DNA of 5,952 nt, taken from Nanobdellati archaeon (lineage in GTDB: Archaea; EX4484-52; JAADEF01). The position numbers and the translations under genes were made by a program. Below are positions 1-5,952 of this stretch, piece by piece. Numbering within the stretch: position 1 is the first letter of the stretch; each line of letters opens with the position of its first letter. A model generated the notes under the pieces. It had not been told where the DNA came from and did not search any database. It saw only the letters and a list, made by a program, of their open reading frames with translations. The DNA is taken from positions 1 through 5,952 of the forward strand of contig WAOB01000104.1 in the NCBI GenBank assembly GCA_015521505.1. The letters are read 5' to 3'.

Positions 1-897
1 ACTGCAATTTTTATTGGACTTTTAAAGAAGCTATTGGTTTTAAATAAACCTGTGGTTTTTGACATGTTTTTTCCTAAATATGTTTCTTATGTTATCGATA
101 GAAGATTAAGAAAGAGCGTCTTTTTCAAATTTTATTTACATTTAAAGGATCTTTTATCTTGTATTCTTGTAGATTATTTGATTCTTGATACGCAGCAACA
201 TATAAATTATGTTTCCTATGCTTATAAGATACATAAATCTAAATTTTTCAATCTTCCTATTTGTTCATCTAAACACTTTGAAGAATACGTATGCAATAAT
301 AAAATCAAAATAAGATCAAAGCTTGGTATAAGTAAAGATGATATTGTTATTTCCTTTCACGGATCTTTTATACCTCTACAAGGAGTGGAAAATATTCTTT
401 TGTCTTTATATTATTTACCCGAAAGTGTTAGAGATAAAATAAAGTTGCTTTTGCTTGGAGGAGGGCAAACATACTCTCTTATTTCTAAACTTATTGAGAA
501 TTCGGAGTTTTTAAAATCGAGAGTTGTTATTAGTGGTGGAAAAATACCTCAAAAAGAAATATTGCAATATATTTGTGCTGCAGATGTTTGTATGGGTATA
601 TTTGGAACAAATTTAAAAACAGAACAGGTTATTCCTAATAAAGTTTATGAGTGTATTGCTATAAATAAATTAGTTATAACTAAGGATACTCCTGCCATAA
701 GAGAGCACTTTTCAGAAAAAGAATTAATATTAACAACTTCAAATCCAGAAGATATTGCTAAGGCAATCTATTATGCATGTACTATGAATGATAGAGTTAG
801 ACGTGAGATGATAGATAAAGCATATAGGAGATATGAACAGATTTGTAATAGAAAAGTATTATCCAAAAGATTTAAAACTTTGTTTTTTAATAATTGA
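1..897 (+). CDS. GT4-like glycosyltransferase, 5' end missing
   Basis: The reading frame is open from the first base (act gca att...), so the gene starts upstream and the TTG at 34 is not its real start. The 298 visible residues cover the end of the N-terminal Rossmann domain and all of the C-terminal domain of a GT-B fold enzyme. Seen: FHGSF at about residues 119-123, which opens the second domain; a GGGQ turn at 153-156; AADVCMGIFGT at 193-203; and a PNKVYE motif near 212, whose glutamate normally contacts the nucleotide-sugar in this family. Such enzymes transfer a sugar from a nucleotide donor to a lipid-linked or surface glycan on the cytoplasmic face of the membrane. Oddities: the usual glycine after the PNKVYE helix (AxGKPV) is AINKLV here, and the two glutamates are separated by eight residues rather than seven. 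A methyltransferase gene follows 12 bases downstream, suggesting an operon. Donor and acceptor cannot be read from the sequence. Confidence 0.85.
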   Translation, partial: TAIFIGLLKKLLVLNKPVVFDMFFPKYVSYVIDRRLRKSVFFKFYLHLKDLLSCILVDYLILDTQQHINYVSYAYKIHKSKFFNLPICSSKHFEEYVCNNKIKIRSKLGISKDDIVISFHGSFIPLQGVENILLSLYYLPESVRDKIKLLLLGGGQTYSLISKLIENSEFLKSRVVISGGKIPQKEILQYICAADVCMGIFGTNLKTEQVIPNKVYECIAINKLVITKDTPAIREHFSEKELILTTSNPEDIAKAIYYACTMNDRVRREMIDKAYRRYEQICNRKVLSKRFKTLFFNN

Positions 898-899
898 GT

Positions 900-904
900 A
901 GGTG
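900..904 (+). promoter_or_regulatory. Shine-Dalgarno AGGTG for the methyltransferase gene
   Basis: AGGTG lies five bases upstream of the ATG at 910 and complements the CCUCC-type 16S rRNA tail (AGGTG within GGAGGTGA). It supports this start and translation as an internal operon gene. In contrast, gyrA and the gene divergent from it show no such motif and look leaderless. Confidence 0.7.
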
Positions 905-909
905 TTAAT

Positions 910-1494
910 ATGGATGTTTTTGTGAAGGATTATAGAGATCTAAATATTTTAAGGAATATTAAGGGAATTAAACTTAATTTAGGTAGTGGTTATGAACCAG
1001 AAGAAGGATTTATTAATGTAGACATTCTTAAATCAGATAAAGTGGATGTGATTGCTTCTTTAGAGAATCTACCTTTTAAAGATGAGAGTATAGATTTAAT
1101 TTACACTAGACATACATTAGAGCATGTGATAAATTTTAAATCATCCATGGAGGAAATTTATAGAATTTTAAATAAAGGGGGTTTATTATATATCGTAGTT
1201 CCATATGGATTTTCCTTTTCTGCAATATATCCCGATCACAAAAGATTTTTTAACATATATTCCTTTGATATATTTGATCCTAATAAGTCAAGGACGTTTG
1301 ATATATCTCAGGAGGTTAGATTTAGAATTATTGCTAAAAAATACAGGTTTTCTAAGATGTCTAATCCCATTAAAAAAGCAATTATGACATTAATAATTTA
1401 TTTCGCAAATAATCACAAGGAAATATTTGAGAATAACTTTTTTGCAAAACTTTTTTCTCCATATGAGATAGAATTTATCCTTCAAAAAGTTTAA
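910..1494 (+). CDS. class I SAM-dependent methyltransferase (Methyltransf_11 type)
   Basis: This 194-residue protein has the core of a class I methyltransferase. Motif I is LNLGSGYE at residues 22-29 (SAM-binding glycine loop), the acidic end of strand 2 is in NVDI (36-39, D38), LEHV (70-73) follows a LIYTRHT strand, and the post-III region is LNKGGLLYIVVP (87-98). PDHKRFF at 108-114 is common in members found in polysaccharide clusters. The C-terminal part is short and carries no recognisable extra domain. The ATG is supported by AGGTG five bases upstream. It sits 12 bases after the glycosyltransferase gene, so a role in methylating a sugar or lipid-linked glycan intermediate is the best guess, though the substrate is inferred from context only. 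Its TAA ends at 1494, directly against the gyrA stop on the other strand, leaving no room for a private terminator. Confidence 0.85.
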   Translation: MDVFVKDYRDLNILRNIKGIKLNLGSGYEPEEGFINVDILKSDKVDVIASLENLPFKDESIDLIYTRHTLEHVINFKSSMEEIYRILNKGGLLYIVVPYGFSFSAIYPDHKRFFNIYSFDIFDPNKSRTFDISQEVRFRIIAKKYRFSKMSNPIKKAIMTLIIYFANNHKEIFENNFFAKLFSPYEIEFILQKV

Positions 1495-3882
1495 TCAAAC
1501 CCCACCAACAACCTTATCTTTTCCATCAACTTTTATTATTCTTACTCCTCTGCTGCTCCTTCCTAATAGAGGTATGTTATTTGAGGAGATTCTTATAGCA
1601 TTGCCTTTTTCTGTTAATACTACATATTCTTCCTTTTCTTTTAAAACGACTTCAATCTCTTCTTTATCCTTTAAGTTCATAACTCTAACTCCTTGTGATG
1701 CTCTGCCTTTTCCAGGCACATCTTTAATATTTAAGAATTTTCCATAACCTAAAGAAGAAACTAACAAAACTTTGTCATCATCATTAACTGCCAAAATCTT
1801 TTTAGCATGACCTTCTTTCAATGTTATACCTTTAACTCCTACTGCTGCTCTACCCATCTCCCTAAGCAGAGATTCCTTAAACTTCAACCCTTTTCCTTTG
1901 AAAGATACGATAAAGAAGTACTTTTCATTTCTTACAAGAGAAGCATCTATTAATTCATCTCCTTCTTTCATGTTTAATGCAATAATCCCTGTTTTTCTTA
2001 TGCTCTTAAAACTCTCAATAGAGGTTCTTTTAACAACACCTTTCTTGGATAAAAACACAATACTCTTGGCATTTTCATCAAGTTTAATTATTTTAGCTAT
2101 TCTCTCATCCTCTCCAAAACCCTCTAAATATGCATAGATGGTTTTTCCTTTCTGATATCTTTTAGATATCTCTATGGAGGAAACATCTAAGTTATATGCT
2201 TTGCCTTTGTTGCTTATCACAATCAATTTATCATAACCCTTCACATAAAGCGCATCCTTTATTGCATCTCCTTCAATTAACTCTACTTTCAACCCTTTAC
2301 CTCCTCTTTTCTGCTCTTTAAACTCTTCCAAAGGTATTTTCTTAACATATCCTCTTTGAGTATAGATAACAACATAATCCTTATCATCTCTAATCTCCGT
2401 AGATAATGAAGGAGAAGTAAAATGTATCTCTGTCCTTCTCTCAAACCCAAACTCTTTCTTTACTTCATCCAAATCCTCTTTTATTTTATTGTAAATCATA
2501 TCTTCATTTCCAATAAAGCGTTTCAAATATGCTATTTTATCTTCAAGCTCTTTAATCTCTGCTATTATCTTCTCTGTTTCAAGGTTGGTTAATCTTGCTA
2601 AAGGCATATCAAGTATTGCATTTGCTTGTACTTCATCTATTTCAAACCTTTTTATCAATTTGTTTCTCGCTTCATCTCTATTCTTAGATGTTTTTATTAA
2701 TCTTACTGTCTCATCAATATTTGCTATTGCTATCATCAAACCATCAAGAATATGCTTTCTCTCTTCCGCTTTCCTTAATTCGTATTTGGCTTTTCTAAGT
2801 AAAACCTCGTACCTATGCTTAATATATTCTATAAGCATTTCCTTTAAGCTCATCTGCTTAGGTTCTAGTCCTTTCAAAGCAACAAGCATTATGGGAAAAT
2901 TAACTTTAAGGTTAGATAGAGCATAAAGTTTTGTTAAAACTTTTTCCTCATTAATACCTTTTTTAAGTTCTATAACAATCCTTATGCCTTCTCTATTGCT
3001 CTCATCTCTAATATCTTTAATTTCCTCAACTTTACCTTCTTTAACAAGTTTTGCTATTTCCTCAACAAGAGATGCTTTATTAACTAAGTATGGTATTTCT
3101 TTAACTATTATCCTTCCTTCTTCTATATCTGCTTTAGACCATATTTCTATACTACCCCTGCCTTCTTCATAAATTTCAAGTAGTTTATCTGCATTATATA
3201 TTATTCCTTTGGTAGGAAAATCTGGTCCTTTAATATACTTCATTATCTCCTCTATAGTTGTTTCCTCCCACCTTTCTCTATTATCTATTAAAAACTTCAA
3301 AGCTTCTATAACTTCATTTAAATTATGAGGGGGTATGTTGGTTGCCATACCAACTGCTATGCCAACAGAACCATTAACTAACAGGTTAGGTATTTTAGCA
3401 GGCAAAACCAAAGGCTCTTTTAATGTTGAATCAAAGTTAAGAACAAAATCAACCGTTTCTTTGTCAATATCCTCAAGAAGCCTTTCAGCAGCTTTTGATA
3501 ATCTTACTTCTGTATACCTCATAGCGGCAGGAGCATCCCCATCAACACTACCAAAATTTCCATGTCCATCTATTAATGGGATGTTCATAACAAAATCTTG
3601 TGCCATTCTAACTAATGCATCATAAATTGCTTGATCCCCGTGAGGGTGAAATTTACCCAAAACCTCTCCCACAACCCTTGCAGATTTTTTATATGGTTTG
3701 TTGTGCCACAACCCCATTAAGTACATGGCATAAAGTATTCTTCTATGTACTGGTTTTAAACCATCTCTAACATCAGGTAAAGCTCTTCCTATTATAACAC
3801 TTAAAGCATAAGCAAGATAGCTCTTTTTAACTTCTTCTGCTATATCAACCTCAATTATTCTTTCCTCTGCTTTTGAATCCAT
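1495..3882 (-). CDS. gyrA: DNA gyrase subunit A
   Basis: Complete 795-residue GyrA, the DNA-cleaving subunit of the A2B2 enzyme that introduces negative supercoils using ATP. Seen in order: [11 protein letters not shown] (40-50); the winged-helix region with HPHGD (79-83); the catalytic pair R122-Y123 in AAMRYTE, matching E. coli R121/Y122; the tower and coiled-coil region (about 330-480); then a C-terminal DNA-wrapping domain from about 500. The GyrA box QKRGGKG at 524-530 marks a true gyrase rather than topoisomerase IV. Six blade repeats appear near 509, 557, 612, 660, 710 and 757 (such as TQRGYVKKI and TEKGNAIRI). There is no acidic tail. The residue equivalent to E. coli Ser83 is Gln84, while Asp88 matches Asp87. 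The gene appears monocistronic: gyrB is not adjacent, the divergent neighbour starts 51 bp away, and the 3' end abuts a convergent gene. Archaeal gyrases are generally regarded as acquired from bacteria. The ATG is supported by a TATA-like box 21 bases upstream and the absence of a Shine-Dalgarno. Confidence 0.97.
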   Translation of the reverse strand: MDSKAEERIIEVDIAEEVKKSYLAYALSVIIGRALPDVRDGLKPVHRRILYAMYLMGLWHNKPYKKSARVVGEVLGKFHPHGDQAIYDALVRMAQDFVMNIPLIDGHGNFGSVDGDAPAAMRYTEVRLSKAAERLLEDIDKETVDFVLNFDSTLKEPLVLPAKIPNLLVNGSVGIAVGMATNIPPHNLNEVIEALKFLIDNRERWEETTIEEIMKYIKGPDFPTKGIIYNADKLLEIYEEGRGSIEIWSKADIEEGRIIVKEIPYLVNKASLVEEIAKLVKEGKVEEIKDIRDESNREGIRIVIELKKGINEEKVLTKLYALSNLKVNFPIMLVALKGLEPKQMSLKEMLIEYIKHRYEVLLRKAKYELRKAEERKHILDGLMIAIANIDETVRLIKTSKNRDEARNKLIKRFEIDEVQANAILDMPLARLTNLETEKIIAEIKELEDKIAYLKRFIGNEDMIYNKIKEDLDEVKKEFGFERRTEIHFTSPSLSTEIRDDKDYVVIYTQRGYVKKIPLEEFKEQKRGGKGLKVELIEGDAIKDALYVKGYDKLIVISNKGKAYNLDVSSIEISKRYQKGKTIYAYLEGFGEDERIAKIIKLDENAKSIVFLSKKGVVKRTSIESFKSIRKTGIIALNMKEGDELIDASLVRNEKYFFIVSFKGKGLKFKESLLREMGRAAVGVKGITLKEGHAKKILAVNDDDKVLLVSSLGYGKFLNIKDVPGKGRASQGVRVMNLKDKEEIEVVLKEKEEYVVLTEKGNAIRISSNNIPLLGRSSRGVRIIKVDGKDKVVGGV

Positions 3883-3903
3883 AAACTATAAGGTAAAACA
3901 AAA

Positions 3904-3911
3904 TTTTAAAA
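3904..3911. promoter_or_regulatory. symmetric TATA-like box in the divergent gyrA/methyltransferase promoter
   Basis: The 51-bp gap between the two start codons contains TTTTAAAA, which is its own reverse complement. Its centre is about 25.5 bases from the gyrA ATG and 26.5 bases from the ATG at 3934. Archaeal TATA boxes are centred about 26 bases before the transcription start, so one TBP site would place leaderless starts at both ATGs. No Shine-Dalgarno is visible on either side. The bases before the box towards the + gene (ACAAAA) fit the A-rich TFB-recognition element better than the GAATGC on the gyrA side, so the stronger direction may be +. Function is inferred from position. Confidence 0.65.
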
Positions 3912-3933
3912 GCATTCCCTCAAACATTAAAAT

Positions 3934-4512
3934 ATGGAATTCATATTTCCTAAAACGTTTATTCCTAAAAGAGGAGAGAATGTTTATGAACCATCAGAAG
4001 ATACTTTTTTACTTTTGGAAAGCATGGATGAAAAGGATTTAAAGGGCAAGGTTGTTTTGGAAATAGGTGTTGGTTCCGGTATTGTAATTTATAATATCTT
4101 CAAACATACATCTTATGCTTATGGAAATGATATTTCTAGAGATGCTGTAAGATTTGCTAAGAAAAATTTAAAGGACAAAGGAAAAATTTTTATTTCAAAA
4201 GGCACAGAAGCAGTAAAGCTAAATAATATAGATGTAATTGTTTTTAACCCTCCATATTTACCAAGAGATGAGAAAAGAACAAGTTTAGAGAATGCGTTTT
4301 CTGAAGAGGAATGCAATAAATCGATAAAAGAAATTATGATGAAAATAAGTAAGATAAATAAAAACATAGTTTTTTATTTTATAGTATCTTCTTTATGTGA
4401 AGATAAAAATGCGATAATAGAATATGCAACCAATCTAAACTTAAAGATAAAGCTTGTTGATATGAAGAAATTGTTTTTTGAGGAGATTTATTGTTTTAAG
4501 GTTTGGAAATAA
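3934..4512 (+). CDS. HemK2/Mtq2-like N5-glutamine methyltransferase of release factor aRF1
   Basis: This 192-residue protein matches the compact archaeal/eukaryotic HemK2 (N6AMT1, Mtq2) family, which methylates the GGQ glutamine of the class I release factor in the cytoplasm, usually with the small zinc protein Trm112. Seen: VYEPSEDT at 17-24, a hallmark of this branch; the SAM loop LEIGVGSG at 42-48; an acidic residue in NDIS at 65-68; and the catalytic NPPY at 105-108, followed by LPRDE. The length is typical of the family, and it lacks the N-terminal domain of bacterial PrmC. The ATG lies 22 bases after the TATA-like box and has no Shine-Dalgarno, so the mRNA is probably leaderless. Its last 17 bases overlap the 3' end of the convergent glycosyltransferase gene. 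Trm112 is not in this window. Family members can also modify other substrates, so the aRF1 target is inferred from the family. Confidence 0.88.
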   Translation: MEFIFPKTFIPKRGENVYEPSEDTFLLLESMDEKDLKGKVVLEIGVGSGIVIYNIFKHTSYAYGNDISRDAVRFAKKNLKDKGKIFISKGTEAVKLNNIDVIVFNPPYLPRDEKRTSLENAFSEEECNKSIKEIMMKISKINKNIVFYFIVSSLCEDKNAIIEYATNLNLKIKLVDMKKLFFEEIYCFKVWK

Positions 4513-5602
4513 ATCTCATATATGATTTAGCATATCTATTTATACTCACCTCGAAACTTTCTCTATCTATATTGTTAGTACATTTGGTTTTGATTCTCTT
4601 GTAGTTATTTATAAGATTCAATATCTCTTCCACATCTTCATCCATATTTCCTGTAAGCACATAACCACAAGATTTATTTTCCTTTATCATCTCATATATA
4701 TTTCCTGTTGGTGTTGTTGCTATCAAGCAATTGCTATATAATGCTTCAAATCCTACTCTAGGGTTGCCTTCGTTCTTGGATGTTATTATTAAAACCTTTA
4801 TTTTTGGATAAATATCTTTTATTTTCTCATATGATATGCTATCAAAGTATGTTATTCTATTTTTGTGAGAGCTTAATAATAAGTTAAGAGATCTAGTATG
4901 TCTTTTATCTTCTGTTACATCTTTACCAATTATTATGGATTTTGCCTTAGTGTTTCTACTCAATACTTTGTTAATCAATCTAAATGCATAAATAGGATCT
5001 TTTTCAGGATGCAACCTTCCAACATACCCTATATCATATTCCTTTTGGGATTTTTTTGGTTTAAACTCCTCTGGGATGTACCAGCTGGGTATAAATTTTG
5101 CTTTGTATTTGTAGTATTTCTTAAAAAAATTACTAACATATACTACTCTTATTAAATCAGCAAAAGGGAAAACTAGAGATAATGCAATCACAAGATAGAT
5201 TATATTTTTTGGTCTTGTAAATAACCATTTTTTATTTATGAAGTAATCTGAATGCACTTCCACTATAAGCTTTGTTTTTGGGTTTAGTGTTTTATATATT
5301 AGACCTGCTATACCATATAAAAAGGGATCCTGTGTAATAACTGCTTTTGCTTTTACATATTTTCCTAAGAAAAAGGAAGCAAGAATAACTTTTAAAGGAC
5401 TAGTAGAGTAATATTCAACACTAGAATATTTCCCTCTTTTACCCTTTTTCCCATACCCTAACAAAAGAAATATGGTTTTCCATTCCTTTATTAAATGAGG
5501 AAGTATTGTCATATATGTTGACTTTCCTTTTATACCTTTTGCTATACCGCTATCAGAACCTATTTTTAAAAAATTTACTTCTTTATGCAGAAAAACCACC
5601 AT
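4496..5602 (-). CDS. GT4 family glycosyltransferase
   Basis: This 368-residue GT-B glycosyltransferase has both domains. The N-terminal half includes a first strand MVVFLHKE, a glycine-rich loop (about 15-28), TQDP at 90-93, and VEVHSDYF near 114-121, where the acceptor site normally lies. A hydrophobic stretch at about 135-150 may dock the enzyme on the membrane. The C-terminal half starts with DIGYVGRLHPEKDP (190-203), the usual GT4 hinge and phosphate-binding region, and has the EX7E motif with E278 and E286 in NEGNPRVGFEAL, followed by ATTPTGNIYEMI. It probably adds a sugar to a lipid-linked or surface glycan; donor and acceptor are unknown. The ATG at 5602 is only 11 bases after the mature 3' end of tRNA-Glu, with no Shine-Dalgarno and no room for a TATA box outside the tRNA, so it may depend on a shared tRNA transcript. 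A later in-frame Met31 is possible but would remove the first strand and loop. Confidence 0.9.
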   Translation of the reverse strand: MVVFLHKEVNFLKIGSDSGIAKGIKGKSTYMTILPHLIKEWKTIFLLLGYGKKGKRGKYSSVEYYSTSPLKVILASFFLGKYVKAKAVITQDPFLYGIAGLIYKTLNPKTKLIVEVHSDYFINKKWLFTRPKNIIYLVIALSLVFPFADLIRVVYVSNFFKKYYKYKAKFIPSWYIPEEFKPKKSQKEYDIGYVGRLHPEKDPIYAFRLINKVLSRNTKAKSIIIGKDVTEDKRHTRSLNLLLSSHKNRITYFDSISYEKIKDIYPKIKVLIITSKNEGNPRVGFEALYSNCLIATTPTGNIYEMIKENKSCGYVLTGNMDEDVEEILNLINNYKRIKTKCTNNIDRESFEVSINRYAKSYMRFISKP

Positions 5603-5613
5603 TAATGTTTGTA

Positions 5614-5687
5614 TGCCCCCGCCGGGATTTGAACCCGGGTCTGCGGCTCGAAAGGCCGCTATCCTTACCGGACTAGACTACGGGGGC
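5614..5687 (-). tRNA. tRNA-Glu(UUC)
   Basis: Full cloverleaf on the minus strand. The acceptor GCCCCCG pairs with CGGGGGC, the anticodon stem GCGGC with GCCGC, and the T stem CCGGG with CCCGG around the loop TTCAAAT. The anticodon loop is CTTTCGA, giving anticodon UUC at 5650-5652. The discriminator is A at 5614 and no CCA is encoded (the next bases read TAC), so CCA must be added enzymatically. No intron interrupts the anticodon loop. All three of these stems are fully G-C paired and overall GC is about 67%, far above the flanking genes. The glycosyltransferase ATG lies 11 bases downstream. Confidence 0.96.
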
Positions 5688-5711
5688 CTATATTCAAAAT
5701 CCCCAATTTTT

Positions 5712-5719
5712 CATACAAA
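5712..5719 (-). promoter_or_regulatory. weak TATA-like candidate for tRNA-Glu
   Basis: TTTGTATG on the minus strand is centred about 28 bases before the mature 5' end of tRNA-Glu, in the 62-bp spacer between the two tRNAs. The distance fits an archaeal promoter giving a short 5' leader, but the match to a TATA box is poor. The alternative is one transcript carrying both tRNAs. Nothing else recognisable was seen in the spacer. Confidence 0.22.
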
Positions 5720-5749
5720 TTTGACACAATTTCTTTATCAAAATCGGGA

Positions 5750-5824
5750 TGGGGTCGCCAGGATTTGAACCTGGGTCCCCGGCTCCCAAGGCCGGAAGGA
5801 TAGACCAAGCTACCCTACGACCCC
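5750..5824 (-). tRNA. tRNA-Pro(UGG)
   Basis: Full cloverleaf on the minus strand. The acceptor GGGGTCG pairs with CGACCCC, the anticodon stem CCGGC with GCCGG, and the T stem CCAGG with CCTGG around TTCAAAT. The anticodon loop is CTTGGGA, giving anticodon UGG at 5786-5788. The discriminator is A at 5750 and no CCA follows (the next bases read TCC). There is no intron. The gene starts right after the T-rich end of rpsO and is followed 62 bases later by tRNA-Glu on the same strand, so the two may be transcribed together. Confidence 0.96.
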
Positions 5825-5865
5825 ACAATAAAAATAAAAACAAAAGAGTAAAAAACTACTCTTTC
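5825..5865 (-). terminator. hairpin plus T-rich tract ending rpsO
   Basis: On the minus strand AAAGAGTA (5864-5857) pairs perfectly with TACTCTTT (5850-5843) across a six-base GTTTTT loop, with a further G-T pair possible at the base. The upstream arm includes the last codons of rpsO and the first two bases of its TAG stop. It is followed by T-rich DNA (TTTTGTTTTTATTTTTATT type) up to tRNA-Pro. In Archaea T tracts alone can end transcription, so the tract is the stronger evidence; the hairpin resembles a bacterial intrinsic terminator and may also protect the 3' end. Confidence 0.6.
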
Positions 5866-5952
5866 ACAATAAGTTTAGCACTCTCTCTGGTGTATTTCCA
5901 ATCTTTTGGCAATTTGCCTTGTGCTTTATAATATTCTGCCAACCTTCTTATC
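5856..5952 (-). CDS. rps15: ribosomal protein uS15 (archaeal type), C-terminal end only
   Basis: The final 31 codons and the TAG stop of a gene entering from the right edge. The visible peptide runs from [15 protein letters not shown] through [16 protein letters not shown]. The pattern of IRRL, YYK, a GKLP turn, DWKY, then a short helix ending in a run of A-K-L-x-V is the C-terminus of the archaeal/eukaryotic uS15 (archaeal S15P, eukaryotic S13), and differs from the bacterial S15 ending. The protein binds the central domain of 16S rRNA in the small subunit. It lies upstream of the two tRNA genes on the same strand and ends in a hairpin plus T tract. The start and N-terminal extension are outside the window. 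Confidence 0.9.
   Translation of the reverse strand, partial: IRRLAEYYKAQGKLPKDWKYTRESAKLIVKE

Noticed and set aside
34..36. TTG as the start of the first glycosyltransferase
   Set aside because: The frame stays open to base 1 and the N-terminal GT-B domain is mostly missing, so the true start is upstream of the window.
1489..1500. GTTT-AATC-AAAC inverted repeat at the convergent stops as a terminator
   Set aside because: Only four weak pairs; too short to support a terminator call.
1898..3625. Several + strand ORFs inside gyrA
   Set aside because: They are serine- and leucine-rich shadows caused by the lysine/glutamate-rich gyrA codons on the other strand; no family motifs or start signals.
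5560..5580. T6A5 stretch inside the start of the second glycosyltransferase, read as a TATA box for Met31
   Set aside because: It would lie about 50 bases before Met31, too far for a leaderless start, and starting there would delete the first strand and loop of the fold.
5602..5624. tRNA-Glu 3' end as an integration site for a genomic island
   Set aside because: No second copy of the tRNA 3' end, no integrase and no clear composition change in the adjacent glycosyltransferase were seen in the window.
5694..5748. Repeated TCAAAATC at both ends of the spacer between the tRNAs
   Set aside because: Only eight bases in AT-rich DNA; likely chance. No C/D-box sRNA boxes or mobile-element ends accompany it.
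5749..5931. A + strand ORF running through tRNA-Pro
   Set aside because: Its sequence is the reverse complement of tRNA-Pro, the T tract and rpsO; the peptide (GSPGFEPGSPAPKAG type) is the familiar artefact of translating a tRNA backwards.

Overview
The window looks archaeal. The clearest evidence is at the right edge: the last 31 codons of a minus-strand gene match the C-terminus of the archaeal/eukaryotic form of ribosomal protein uS15. Supporting signs are two tRNA genes without an encoded CCA, a HemK2/Mtq2-type methyltransferase with the VYEPSEDT and NPPY motifs, and a divergent promoter whose TATA-like box sits about 26 bases from both start codons, as expected for leaderless archaeal mRNAs. 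Protein-coding DNA is very AT-rich (sampled lines about 28-32% GC), while the tRNAs are about two-thirds GC with all-GC stems, which hints at a thermophile. The phylum cannot be fixed from this window; a gyrase-bearing euryarchaeon or DPANN lineage would fit.

Layout. Positions 1-1494 (+) hold the end of a surface-glycan type operon: a GT4-like glycosyltransferase cut off by the window edge, then a small SAM-dependent methyltransferase preceded by an AGGTG Shine-Dalgarno. Positions 1495-3882 (-) hold a complete 795-residue DNA gyrase subunit A, a bacterial-type enzyme, without gyrB beside it. Positions 3883-3933 form a 51-bp divergent promoter with one symmetric TTTTAAAA serving gyrA and the next gene. 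Positions 3934-4512 (+) hold the HemK2/Mtq2-like release-factor methyltransferase. Positions 4496-5602 (-) hold a second GT4 glycosyltransferase, overlapping the methyltransferase tail to tail by 17 bp. Positions 5614-5824 (-) hold tRNA-Glu(UUC) and tRNA-Pro(UGG), and 5856-5952 (-) the 3' end of rpsO, which ends in a hairpin plus T-rich terminator.

How the genes fit together. Two themes are interleaved: core information processing (gyrA, release-factor methylation, tRNAs, uS15) and cell-surface glycan assembly (two glycosyltransferases and a methyltransferase). The packing is extremely tight: two convergent gene pairs have no spacer at all, one divergent pair seems to share a single TATA box, and the second glycosyltransferase starts 11 bases after a tRNA. 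No gene-free stretch exceeds about 60 bases. I found no mobile element, CRISPR array or clearly new multi-gene system; the most interesting signals concern promoter and transcript architecture.
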